Source: Quadrisphaera granulorum (lineage in GTDB: Bacteria; Actinomycetota; Actinomycetes; Actinomycetales; Quadrisphaeraceae). From it: a DNA stretch of 64,000 nt. The DNA lies in contig NZ_QGDQ01000007.1 in the NCBI RefSeq assembly GCF_003149145.1, forward strand, positions 62,001 through 126,000. The letters are read 5' to 3'. Below the pieces are notes generated by a model, which was not told where the DNA came from, did not search any database, and was given only the letters and a program-made list of their open reading frames with translations. The translations under genes and the position numbers were made by a program. This document shows positions 54,368 to 63,979 of this stretch, piece after piece; position 1 is the first letter of the stretch; every line of letters begins with the position of its first letter.

Positions 54368-54470
54368 GCACTTTCCGCGGCAAGTGCGACTCAGGAAACC
54401 CCTCTTCTCGCACTTTCCGCGGCAAGTGCGTCTCCCAGGGCCGTCTTGGCGCACTTTCCGCGGCAAGTGC
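54368..54470. repeat. Three direct copies of a 20-bp palindrome upstream of pobA
   Basis: GCACTTTCCGCGGCAAGTGC occurs at 54368-54387, 54410-54429 and 54451-54470. Each copy is itself a near-perfect palindrome centred on CCGCGG. The start-to-start distances are 42 and 41 bp, about four helical turns, so all copies face the same side of the DNA. The spacer sequences are unrelated. The array lies 100-203 bp upstream of pobA and just after the stop of the iclR gene. Confidence 0.85.
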
Positions 54471-54490
54471 GATAAGGGGCGGGGCGGGGC

Positions 54491-55249
54491 TCAGCGGGCG
54501 GCGTGCAGGGCGAGCCGCCGACCGATGCCCTGGCTGGCGACGCGCAGGCCCGCCACCAGCTCGGGGCGCCCGTGGCGCAGGTCCGGCACCACCGCGCCGA
54601 GCGCTGCGACCACCTCGTCTCCGACGCACACCGGCACCGCCACCGAGCACGCCCCGCGGCTCATCTCCTCGGCGGTGGTAGCGAACCCGTCGCGGCGCGC
54701 GCGGCGCAGCTGCTCGTCGAGGATCGCCGGTGAGGTCACGGTGTGCGGCGTGTGCCGCGTCAGCGAGCCCAGCACGCGCAGCCGGACCGCGTCCGGGGCG
54801 TGCGCGAGCAGCACCTTGCCCACGGCCGTGGCGTGCAGCGGCAGTCGCGAGCCGACCCGGCTCACCACCGGGGTGGACACGGAGCCCGACAGCCTGTCGA
54901 CGTAGAGCGCCCGGTCGTCGTCGCGGACGGCCAGCTGCACGGTGGCACGCGTCGCGGCGTGCAGGTCCTGCAGGAAGGGAGCCGCCACCGAGCGCAGGTC
55001 GGTGTTGACGGGGGCGAGGAGCCCGAGGTCCCACAGCCGCCGGCCCACGGCGTAGCCGCCAGCGGTGGTCCGGTCGAGCGCGCCCCACTCCAGCAGCTCC
55101 CCCACGAGGCGGTGCGCGGTGGCCACGGGCAGGTCCGCGCGCTGCGCCAGGTCGGTCAGCGACAGCTCGCGCGAGCCGGCGTCGAAGGCGGCCAGCACCG
55201 CGAGCACCTTGCTGGTGACCGTGCGGCCCGGGGACTCGTTGCGGGACAC
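54491..55249 (-). CDS. IclR-family regulator of pob/pca genes (PobR/PcaR-like)
   Basis: A 252-residue IclR protein (HTH: LSLTDLAQRADLPVATAHRLVGELLEWGAL; effector domain ATRATVQLAVRDDDRALYVDRLSGSVSTPVVSRVGSRLPLHATAVGKVLLAHAP). A close paralogue of the regulator at 48146. The GTG at 55249 is chosen because GGAAGG lies 7 bp ahead; the palindrome TTCCGTTGGACGGAA (55258-55272) covers that ribosome site, which suggests autoregulation. It reads towards pobA, from which it is separated by the repeat array. Confidence 0.83.
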   Translation of the reverse strand: MSRNESPGRTVTSKVLAVLAAFDAGSRELSLTDLAQRADLPVATAHRLVGELLEWGALDRTTAGGYAVGRRLWDLGLLAPVNTDLRSVAAPFLQDLHAATRATVQLAVRDDDRALYVDRLSGSVSTPVVSRVGSRLPLHATAVGKVLLAHAPDAVRLRVLGSLTRHTPHTVTSPAILDEQLRRARRDGFATTAEEMSRGACSVAVPVCVGDEVVAALGAVVPDLRHGRPELVAGLRVASQGIGRRLALHAAR

Positions 55250-55257
55250 CGGTGTCC

Positions 55258-55272
55258 TTCCGTTGGACGGAA
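55258..55272. promoter_or_regulatory. IclR-type palindrome at the iclR start
   Basis: TTCCGTTGGACGGAA, 9 bp before the GTG start and overlapping the Shine-Dalgarno region. Confidence 0.65.
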
Positions 55273-55368
55273 CCTCGAGGATCACACACCGCCGCGGTCG
55301 ACGCTGCGACCCCTCCTCCGGTCGTGGCGCGGAGCTGCATGATCGTCACGAGTGGGAGGTCGGCGCCC

Positions 55369-56253
55369 TCAGGGGGTCGTGGCGGCGCGGACGGCGTCCA
55401 CCACGCGACGCACGAGCGGGCTGGGGTCAGCGCGGTGCACGAGGGCCAGCGGTACCTCGACGGGGTCGCCGGCGAGGGGCCGGTAGACCACGCCGTCCAG
55501 GCGCAGCGCGCGCACCGCGTCGGGGACCAGCCCGAACCCCAGCCCGGCGGCCACCAGCGCCACCAGCGTGCCGGTCTCGCCCACCTCGATGACCTCCGGC
55601 TCGAAGCCGGCCGCCCGGCAGGCGTCGAGCACCAGCGGCTGCAGCGTCGAGCGCCGTCCCGAGGGGTGCGCCACCAGCACCTCCCCCGCCAGCTCCCCCA
55701 GCGCCACGGCCTCCCGCTCCGCCAGCCGGTGGCCCGCGGGCAGCGCCACCACCAGCGGCTCCCGGCGCAGCTCCTCCACCACCAGCCCGGCCGGTGGCGG
55801 CCCCGACGGGCGCAGGACGGCGAGGTCGAGCCCGTCGCCGAGCACCCTGTCGAGCAGCGCCGGCGCGAGCAGCTCGCCGTGCAGCTCCAGCTCCACGCCC
55901 GGCAGCTCGGCGCGCACCCGGCGCGCGACGCTGGGCAGCAGCTCGTAGGTGGCCGTCCCGACGAACCCGAGCCGCACCCGGCCGGCGCGCCCGGAGGCCA
56001 CGAGCGCGAGGTCGGCGGCGGTCCGGTCGAGGTCCGCCAGCACCTGCTGCGCCCGCTCCTGCAGCAGCGCACCGGCCGCGGTGAGCCCCACCTTCCGCGT
56101 GGACCTGTCCAGCAGCCGCGCGCCCAGCTGCTGCTCGAGCTGCTTCAGCTGCTGCGACAGCGCGGGCTGGGCGATGTGGAGCCGGGCCGCCGCGCGGCCG
56201 AAGTGCTGCTCCTCCGCGAGCACCACGAAGGAGCGCAGCAGCCGGGTCTCCAC
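55369..56253 (-). CDS. LysR-family regulator, divergent from pcaF
   Basis: A 294-residue LysR protein: HTH METRLLRSFVVLAEEQHFGRAAARLHIAQPALSQQLKQLE, then the two-lobed effector domain (VRLGFVGTATYELLPSVARR). The GTG at 56253 gives the typical N-terminus. The 81-bp gap to pcaF contains the pcaF promoter and an imperfect dyad near CTTATCAATGACGG. By position it activates pcaFIJ, in the way CatR, PcaQ or CatM act; the inducer is not known. Confidence 0.86.
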   Translation of the reverse strand: METRLLRSFVVLAEEQHFGRAAARLHIAQPALSQQLKQLEQQLGARLLDRSTRKVGLTAAGALLQERAQQVLADLDRTAADLALVASGRAGRVRLGFVGTATYELLPSVARRVRAELPGVELELHGELLAPALLDRVLGDGLDLAVLRPSGPPPAGLVVEELRREPLVVALPAGHRLAEREAVALGELAGEVLVAHPSGRRSTLQPLVLDACRAAGFEPEVIEVGETGTLVALVAAGLGFGLVPDAVRALRLDGVVYRPLAGDPVEVPLALVHRADPSPLVRRVVDAVRAATTP

Positions 56254-56297
56254 GCACCCATCATGCACTCCGCTTATCAATGACGGCAGAACACGTC

Positions 56298-56327
56298 TTG
56301 GACGGCGATCGATCGGCGGCCTAGCGT
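56298..56327 (+). promoter_or_regulatory. Promoter of pcaF; transcript probably leaderless
   Basis: TTGGAC (56298-56303) and TAGCGT (56322-56327) are 18 bp apart. The ATG follows 7 bp after the -10, so transcription should start at the start codon or 1 bp away. No SD sequence is present. Confidence 0.5.
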
Positions 56328-56334
56328 CGTCACC

Positions 56335-57530
<1,196 letters not shown>

Positions 57531-57534
<4 letters not shown>

Positions 57535-58280
57535 GCCGCACGCAGTTCCACTCGGGCGTGACCGCTGCCGAGGCGGCCGACGCCGCGTTGGCGGCCTCAG
57601 GGATCACCTCCGGCATGACGGTGCTCGTGGGCGGCTTCGGGATGGCCGGGATGCCGGTGGACCTCATCGACGCCCTCATCCGCCACGGCGCCGACGAGCT
57701 CACCGTGGTGAGCAACAACGCCGGCAACGGCGACACCGGCCTGGCCGCGCTGCTGGCCGCCGGCCGCGTGCGCAAGGTCGTCTGCTCCTTCCCCCGCCAG
57801 CACGACTCCTGGGTCTTCGACGGGCTCTACCGCGCCGGGAAGGTCGAGCTGGAGGTGGTGCCGCAGGGCACTCTCGCCGAGCGGATGCGCGCGGCGGGAG
57901 CCGGGATCGGCGCGTTCTTCTGCCCCACCGGGGTCGGCACCCTGCTGGCCGAGGGCAAGGAGACGCGGGTCATCGACGGACGCGACCACGTCCTCGAGAC
58001 CGCGCTGCGCGGGGACGTAGCGCTCATCAAGGCCCACCGCTCCGACGGTGTCGGCAACCTCGTCTACCGCAAGACCGCCCGCAACTTCGGCCCCGTCATG
58101 GCGACGGCGGGCGCCGTCACCGTCGTCCAGGTCGACGAGGTGGTGCCCACCGGTGCCCTCGACCCCGAAGCGGTGGTGACCCCGCGCATCTACGTCGACC
58201 ACGTGGTGGACCTGTCGACGACGACCGGCCAGACGACCGCTCCCACGACCGCCCCCACGACCGAGGAGCCGCAGGCATGA
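57531..58280 (+). CDS. pcaI: 3-oxoadipate CoA-transferase subunit A PcaI
   Basis: A 249-residue CoA-transferase alpha subunit: SGMTVLVGGFGMAGMPVDLIDALI with the GGFG motif, VSNNAGNG, PQGTLAERMRAAGAGIGAFFCPTGVGT and KTARNFGPVMATAG. With PcaJ it activates beta-ketoadipate from succinyl-CoA. The C-terminus has a Thr/Pro-rich tail (about 15 residues) not usual in the family. GTG start. Confidence 0.92.
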
Positions 58281-58957
58281 GCACTCCCAGCACTCGCTCC
58301 ACCGTCGAGCACCTCGACCGTGGACCCCTGTCACGCGACGAGATGGCCGCCGTCGTCGCCCGCGACATCCCCGACGGCTCCTTCGTCAACCTCGGCATCG
58401 GCCAGCCCACGAGCGTCGCGGGCCACCTGCGTCCGGAAGCCGGCGTGGTGCTGCACACCGAGAACGGGATGCTCGGGATGGGGCCGGAGGCCCACGGCGA
58501 CGAGGTCGACCCCGACCTCACCAACGCCGGCAAGGTGCCCGTCACCGAGCCGCCGGGGGCGGCGTACTTCCACCACGCCGACTCCTTCGCCATGATGCGC
58601 GGCGGCCACCTCGACGTGTGCGTGCTCGGCGCGTTCCAGGTCTCCGCGAGCGGCGACCTCGCCAACTGGCACACCGGCGCCCCGGACGCCATCCCCGCCG
58701 TCGGCGGGGCGATGGACCTCGCGAACGGCGCCAAGGACGTCTTCGTGATGATGACGCTGTTCGCCAAGGACGGCTCCGCCAAGCTCGTCCCGACGTGCAC
58801 GTACCCCCTGACCGGCGTCGGGTGCGTCAGCCGGGTCTACACCGAGGTCGCGCTGTTCGACGTCAGCGGACCCGAGGTCGTGGTCCTGGAGACCTGGGGG
58901 ACGTCGGTGGACGATCTGGCCGCCCGCTTGGACGTCCCCCTGCACCGCGCTGGCTGA
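58277..58957 (+). CDS. pcaJ: 3-oxoadipate CoA-transferase subunit B PcaJ
   Basis: A 226-residue CoA-transferase beta subunit. VNLGIGQPTSVAGHL and the catalytic glutamate in LHTENGMLGMG are present, with HLDVCVLGAFQVSASGDLANW and CTYPLTGVGCVSRVYTEVALF. ATGA overlap with pcaI. A hairpin follows the stop. Confidence 0.93.
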   Translation: MSTPSTRSTVEHLDRGPLSRDEMAAVVARDIPDGSFVNLGIGQPTSVAGHLRPEAGVVLHTENGMLGMGPEAHGDEVDPDLTNAGKVPVTEPPGAAYFHHADSFAMMRGGHLDVCVLGAFQVSASGDLANWHTGAPDAIPAVGGAMDLANGAKDVFVMMTLFAKDGSAKLVPTCTYPLTGVGCVSRVYTEVALFDVSGPEVVVLETWGTSVDDLAARLDVPLHRAG

Positions 58958-58964
58958 CCCCCCG

Positions 58965-59001
58965 CCTCCGGGTTCGCCCTGGTCTCGAGCGAGCCCGGAG
59001 G
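58965..59001. terminator. Hairpin after pcaJ
   Basis: CCTCCGGG (58965-58972) pairs with CCCGGAGG (58994-59001), loop 21 nt, between the convergent pcaJ and MetX-like genes. Confidence 0.45.
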
Positions 59002-59048
59002 GGGTTCACGGCCGCAGCACGCGGGGGGAACGCGCTGCGGCTGGTCTG

Positions 59049-60110
59049 TCAGACCGGTGTGGCCAGGAGCTCGGACAGGAGCGCGTCGACCTGGGGCATG
59101 TACCCCGCGGAGACGCCGAAGAGTCCCAGGTGACCGGCGACGTCGTTGATGACGCGCAGCTCGCTCCCCGGGACGAGCGCCTGCTCGGCGGCGCAGTCGC
59201 GCACGGGGAAGAACATGTCCTCGTCGATGGGCGTGACGAACGTCTTGGCCGAGATGCGCCCCAGTGCCGCGGCGAGGTCGCCGCCGGTGTGGCGTGCGAC
59301 GTCTCCGCGCTGCCACTTCCACGCCATGGTCAGCAGATCGTTGGGGTCCATGGCGGTGAAGTACGGCTCGAGGAACTGCTCCATGAACTGCTCCACCGTC
59401 TCGAAGCCGAGGGAACGCCACGCCTCGGTCTTGAAGTACTCCGTGGAGAAGCCGACCACGGCCCAGATGCCGGCGTGCCGCTTGAGGCCGTCCACCACCT
59501 GCTCGTGGGAGCTGTACTCCCCTCCAGCGAAGCCGGGGTCGCAGGTGATGGTGTCGATGAGGGCCTTGGTGAACAGGAAGTCGTGAGGGGTGTTCTGCGC
59601 GGTGCCGGCGATCGGGGCGGCCCGCTTGACCTTCTCGGGGAAGCGGACGGCCCACTCGTAGGTCTGCTGGGCACCCATCGAGCCGCCGGTGACCAGCTGC
59701 AGCGTCTCGATGCCGAAGTGCTCGCGCAGCAGCCGCTCCTGCGCGACGACGTCGTCGCCGATGCGCACGTGGGGGAACTTCGACATCGCGATGCCCGCGT
59801 TGGCACCCGTGGCGTTGTGGGGGGACGTCGACAGGCCGTTGCCGATCTGGTCGACCACCACGATGAAGTACTTCGTCGGGTCGAGGGCGTGGTCGGGACC
59901 GATGTAGGCGTCGCGCCAGATCTGGTGAGTGCCGGAGTACCAGGTGGAGACGAAGATCGCGTTGTCCCGGGCTGCGTTGAGCGTCCCGAAGGTCGCCACC
60001 GCCAGCTCGCAGTCGGGGATGACCCCGCCCTCCTCGAGCTGCAGCTCTCCGATGCTGACGAGCTCGTACTCGCCGTGGTGCTCGTGGGTGTAGTAGCTGT
60101 TCTCGATCAT
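59049..60110 (-). CDS. MetX-like alpha/beta-hydrolase (homoserine O-acetyltransferase superfamily)
   Basis: A 353-residue alpha/beta-hydrolase of the MetX-type branch: GTLNAARDNAIFVSTWYSGTH, DQIGNGLSTSPHN, the nucleophile in TGGSMGAQQTYEWA (Ser about 140), the acid in TPIDEDMFFP and His in VAGHLGLFG. Missing are several acyl-CoA-binding features of true homoserine acetyltransferases, and the neighbours are not methionine genes, so a hydrolase is as likely. A PucR regulator is 122 bp upstream in the same direction. ATG 60110 with AGGAG ahead. Confidence 0.7.
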   Translation of the reverse strand: MIENSYYTHEHHGEYELVSIGELQLEEGGVIPDCELAVATFGTLNAARDNAIFVSTWYSGTHQIWRDAYIGPDHALDPTKYFIVVVDQIGNGLSTSPHNATGANAGIAMSKFPHVRIGDDVVAQERLLREHFGIETLQLVTGGSMGAQQTYEWAVRFPEKVKRAAPIAGTAQNTPHDFLFTKALIDTITCDPGFAGGEYSSHEQVVDGLKRHAGIWAVVGFSTEYFKTEAWRSLGFETVEQFMEQFLEPYFTAMDPNDLLTMAWKWQRGDVARHTGGDLAAALGRISAKTFVTPIDEDMFFPVRDCAAEQALVPGSELRVINDVAGHLGLFGVSAGYMPQVDALLSELLATPV

Positions 60111-60232
60111 GGGTGGTGCTCCTCCAGACGTCGTCGTCCTTCGCAGCGAAGACTGCCCGTGCTCACCGGGGCACGGAACCGGCAGTCGGCGGCTCCTCGG
60201 CGGTGCGCTCCCCGCCATCTGGCGGGGACGGC

Positions 60233-61276
60233 TCAGGTCCGTGGCGGCGCCGGAAGGTCGAGCACGCGCGAATGCCGCAGGCGCCACCTCAGCCAGGCCA
60301 CTCCCAGACGCGCGCGGCCGTACCCGGCCAGCGGGTCGAAGCCCAGCGTCGCGGTGACCTCCTCGACGCGTGCGCTCATGGTCTTGTGGTGCACGCCCGC
60401 GAGGCGCGCCGCCTGCCGTACGGACGACGCCTGCACCAGCGCCTCCAGCGTGCCGGCCCCCCAGGCGTGCGCGACGACGACCTCCAACCTGTCGACGTCG
60501 CCGCCGCTGGCGCCGGCCGCGTCGTCGGGGAGGTCCACCAGCAGCTCGACCAGCCCGCCGAACCTGTCCGCGTGCGAGGTGGGGCCGCAGCCCTCGTCCC
60601 ACAGCCGCAGCGCCGTCGTAGCCGTCCGCAGGGCGCGCGGCAGGTCGTCGACGGTGCTGGGGGCGCTGGTGCCACTCGGAGAGGCACCCACCGCCTCCAC
60701 CCCCTCGGGAACCACCAGCACGTGCAGGGGACCGTACGGGGAGGGCACCACGTCCTCGGGGACCACCGGGTGCGCCGTCCACCGGGCGAAGAGGGGCGCC
60801 ACCACCACGCAGCTGCGTCGCTGGGGTGGCACCCCCAACGCACTGGCGGCCGCGCGCCGGGTCTCCACCGGGACCGTCGCGTCGAGCAGCGTCGCCATGT
60901 GGCGGCGCTCGACGAGCGCGGCCCGCCCCCGGCCGTGTCGGATGCGCAGCGCCAGCGCGAGTCGCTCCAGGATGATCGCGTCGTGCGGTCCCGGCGCGCC
61001 CTGACGGACCAGCCAGCTCACCTGGCCATCCACGACCTCCGCCCCGGGTGGAGGCGCCCCGGGAGCGAGCAGCTCGCCGTCTCCGGCGACCCGCAGTTGC
61101 ACGGGAGGGTGGTCCTGCTGGAAGCCGGCGGGGCAGCCGGCCAGTGCGGCGGCCGCGCTGAGCAGGGCCCGTGTGCCGACGTTGCCGAGCACCAGCTCGT
61201 CGAAGCACGCGATGACGCGCAGCCCGTGGCTGGCGTCGGGGTCGAGCGCGGTGAGGCGCCCGAGCAGTTCCTGCAC
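60233..61276 (-). CDS. PucR-family transcriptional regulator
   Basis: A 347-residue regulator with the C-terminal PucR helix-turn-helix (TLEALVQASSVRQAARLAGVHHKTMSARVEEVTATLGFDPLAGYGRARLGVAWLRWRL). The N-terminal part is an unrecognised ligand domain rather than a classical PucR sensor. It probably controls the MetX-like gene that follows. GTG start at 61276. Confidence 0.75.
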   Translation of the reverse strand: MQELLGRLTALDPDASHGLRVIACFDELVLGNVGTRALLSAAAALAGCPAGFQQDHPPVQLRVAGDGELLAPGAPPPGAEVVDGQVSWLVRQGAPGPHDAIILERLALALRIRHGRGRAALVERRHMATLLDATVPVETRRAAASALGVPPQRRSCVVVAPLFARWTAHPVVPEDVVPSPYGPLHVLVVPEGVEAVGASPSGTSAPSTVDDLPRALRTATTALRLWDEGCGPTSHADRFGGLVELLVDLPDDAAGASGGDVDRLEVVVAHAWGAGTLEALVQASSVRQAARLAGVHHKTMSARVEEVTATLGFDPLAGYGRARLGVAWLRWRLRHSRVLDLPAPPRT

Positions 61277-61411
61277 CGGTCCATCCTCGCGCCGCGGCCC
61301 CCCCTACGGAAGATCTCGGCCCAGTCGACGACGAGGCCGAGCCCGCTGGACGCGGGTCGTTGCACGCAGGTCGCTGGATCACGTCCGGGCGGGGCGCGCC
61401 GTCCGCCTACC

Positions 61412-63979
61412 ATGGGGACAACGTCCCCTGACGCGAAGACCCGGGCACGATGCCCGCTGGTCCGCCGCCTGCTCCAGCGCGAGCGCCGCCGAGTCAGCGG
61501 GCGACGACGTGGCGCTCCTGCGCCTCGACGCCTCCAGGAGGTGGCATTGGCCCAGGGCCAACGCGGTGGCCAGGGCCGCCGCAGTACCGGCAGCACGAGC
61601 AGTACCGGCAGCGCGCCTCGCGGCGACGCTCGCGGTCGCGCCAGCGGCACCAGCAAGAACGGGACCGGGGGACGGCGCCCTGCGCCGCGCCCCCGCAAGG
61701 ACGTGGTCGCCGTGCTGCTCGATGGCGTGCGCGAGGTACAGCAGGCGGTGAAGACGGGGCGGTTGACACCCGCCGTCCGCTCCCGGTTCCAGGCCGTGGC
61801 ACTGCTGCTGCGCGAGGAGCGCGCTCGCGTGCAGGCGGCGGCCATCAGCGACGCCCGCCGCGCGGAGCGCCTCAAGCGGCTCGACCAGGTGGCCCAGCAA
61901 CTGGCGGTGGCCGCCGTCCGCGACGCGGGCCTGCTCCACCTCCTCAGCGACGACGCCGTGGTGGCGCCCTCCTCGCGCTCCCTGCTCCGGGAGATGCAGC
62001 GCGAAGCCGGGATCGAGCCGGCTACGCAGGAGGTCCCGGTGCCGCCGACGGCTGCCTCGACGGCCGCCCCGTTCGCGCCGCCCTCCGGCGCCGCAGCGCC
62101 GGCAGCGGCGTCCGAGCGCGCCGTCGTCCCGACGTCGGTGGCCTCCCGGCAGCTGGCCAACCCGTTCCTCGCGCCCGTCTTCACGACCCAGCCCGACCAC
62201 GCCGTCCTCCCCCGCCGTCTGGGCGGCTGGGACCTCGTGGCGGCGCTGCTGTCCGCCTTCGAACGGGCCGGCGGCGGCGACGCCGCGTGCATGGAGCTCC
62301 CCGAGCCGACGTCGCAGTACACGCCGGCGGGCAAGGAGTTGATGCAGCACCAGGGCGAGCTGGTGGCCGCCGCCGCGCAGGGCCACCGCACGTTCCTGCT
62401 CGCCGACGAGCCGGGCCTGGGCAAGACCGCGCAGGCGCTGCTCGCCGCCGAAGCCGCGATGGCGTACCCGCTGCTCGTCGTCGTCCCGAGCGTCGTGAAG
62501 ACCAACTGGGCCCGCGAAGCGGGGCTGTGGGTGCCGCACCGCTCCACCACCGTGGTGCAGGGCAGCGGCGAGAGCGTCAACGGCTTCGCCGACGTTGTGG
62601 TGGTGAACTACGAGGTGCTCGATCGGCACCTGGGGTGGCTGGGCGACTTCGGCTTCCGCGGGATGGTGGTCGACGAGGCGCACTTCATCAAGAACAAGAC
62701 CTCCCAGCGGTCCCAGAACGTGCTGGCCATCGCCGACCGCGTCCGCGCTCGTACGCCGGACCCGCTGGTCATGGCGCTGACGGGCACGCCGCTCATCAAC
62801 GATGTCGACGACTTCCGCGCCATCTGGCAGCTGCTCGGCTGGACCGACGGCACCCGCCCGGTGCCGGCGCTGCTGGAGGCCCTCGAAGACCTCGACAGGA
62901 CCCCCGCCGACCCTGACTTCTACCCCGGGGCGCGCCGGGCCGTGGTCGACCTGGGCATCGTGAGGCGCCGCAAGGTCGACGTCGCCGCGGACATCCCCTC
63001 CCGCCGCGTGGCGGACCTCCCGGTGGACCTCGACGGGCCCGCCGGCCGCTCCGTGCGCGCCGCCGAGCGCGACCTCGCGCTGCGCATGGTGGAGCGGTAC
63101 CACCGGGCACTGGCGCACCGGGCCGCCGCTGGCCTGGACGGCGTGCTGGCGATGGATTCCGACGACGACGAGAGCCGCAGCGTGGTTGCCGCTGTCGCCG
63201 CGCCGACCATCGGAGCCCAGACAGAGGCCGAGGCAGCCGCTCAGGCCGAGGCCGAGGCCGCGGCCGTGCTCGAGGAGGCCTACGAGGCCCTCGGCGCCAC
63301 ACCGGCCTCGGCGGCACCGGCCGCACCGGTCATCGACGCCGCGCTCGTGCGCCGGGTGGCCAAGGCTGAGCTCAAGGACTCCGAAACCGCCGACGGCGAG
63401 AACGTCTTCAGCGTGGTGCGCCGCATCGGCCGGGCCAAGGCCGAGCTGGCGGCCGACTACACAGCCCAGCTGGCGCGCAGCGCGGGCAAGGTCGTGTTCT
63501 TTGCCAAGCACGTGGAGGTCATGGACACCGCCGAGGAGCTGTTCGCCCGGCAGGGCCTGCGGTTCTCCTCCGTGCGTGGCGGGCAGACGCCGGAGGTGCG
63601 GCAGCGCAACGTCGACGCCTTCGTCAACGACCCCGACGTCGCCGTCGTCGTCTGTTCCCTGACAGCTGCCGGGGTGGGGCTGAACCTGCAGGTCGCCTCC
63701 GACGTGGTGCTCGCCGAGCTGTCGTGGACCGACGCGGAGCAGACCCAGGCGATCGACCGTGTACACCGCATCGGCCAGACCGAGCCGGTGACCGCGTGGC
63801 GCGTGATCGCTGCGCAGACGCTGGACGCACGGATCGCCGCGATGATCGACAGCAAGGCGGGGCTGGCGGCGCGGGCGCTGGACGGCTCCGACGAGGAAGT
63901 CGCCGACTCGGTGAACGTGCAGCTGGAGGCGCTGGTGGGCCTGCTGACCGACGCCCTCGAGGAGGGCCTCACCCCCTGA
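61412..63979 (+). CDS. SNF2-family DEAD/DEAH-box helicase
   Basis: About 855 residues. After a low-complexity basic Gly/Arg/Ser N-terminus and a helical domain, the SNF2 core begins with YTPAGKELMQHQGELV and Walker A DEPGLGKT (about 332-339); DEAHFIKN, ALTGTPLIND and the C-terminal helicase motifs VVFFAKHVEVMDTAEELF, SLTAAGVGLNLQVASDVVLAE and DRVHRIGQTEPV follow. An acidic Ala/Glu-rich insert lies between the lobes (about 590-635). The start is uncertain: the ATG at 61412 overlaps a TACCAT -10-like box, and a GTG near 61540 is an alternative. A DNA-remodelling housekeeping or phage-defence-like role; no link to the catabolic genes is seen. Confidence 0.82.
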   Translation: MGTTSPDAKTRARCPLVRRLLQRERRRVSGRRRGAPAPRRLQEVALAQGQRGGQGRRSTGSTSSTGSAPRGDARGRASGTSKNGTGGRRPAPRPRKDVVAVLLDGVREVQQAVKTGRLTPAVRSRFQAVALLLREERARVQAAAISDARRAERLKRLDQVAQQLAVAAVRDAGLLHLLSDDAVVAPSSRSLLREMQREAGIEPATQEVPVPPTAASTAAPFAPPSGAAAPAAASERAVVPTSVASRQLANPFLAPVFTTQPDHAVLPRRLGGWDLVAALLSAFERAGGGDAACMELPEPTSQYTPAGKELMQHQGELVAAAAQGHRTFLLADEPGLGKTAQALLAAEAAMAYPLLVVVPSVVKTNWAREAGLWVPHRSTTVVQGSGESVNGFADVVVVNYEVLDRHLGWLGDFGFRGMVVDEAHFIKNKTSQRSQNVLAIADRVRARTPDPLVMALTGTPLINDVDDFRAIWQLLGWTDGTRPVPALLEALEDLDRTPADPDFYPGARRAVVDLGIVRRRKVDVAADIPSRRVADLPVDLDGPAGRSVRAAERDLALRMVERYHRALAHRAAAGLDGVLAMDSDDDESRSVVAAVAAPTIGAQTEAEAAAQAEAEAAAVLEEAYEALGATPASAAPAAPVIDAALVRRVAKAELKDSETADGENVFSVVRRIGRAKAELAADYTAQLARSAGKVVFFAKHVEVMDTAEELFARQGLRFSSVRGGQTPEVRQRNVDAFVNDPDVAVVVCSLTAAGVGLNLQVASDVVLAELSWTDAEQTQAIDRVHRIGQTEPVTAWRVIAAQTLDARIAAMIDSKAGLAARALDGSDEEVADSVNVQLEALVGLLTDALEEGLTP

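Noticed and set aside
54368-54470. CRISPR array
   Set aside because: Only three 20-bp units with spacers of about 21-22 bp, the repeat is a perfect-type palindrome, and no cas genes are near.
61412-63979. Part of a phage-defence island
   Set aside because: The SNF2 helicase has no methylase, nuclease or other defence partner inside the window; it may be a common actinobacterial helicase.
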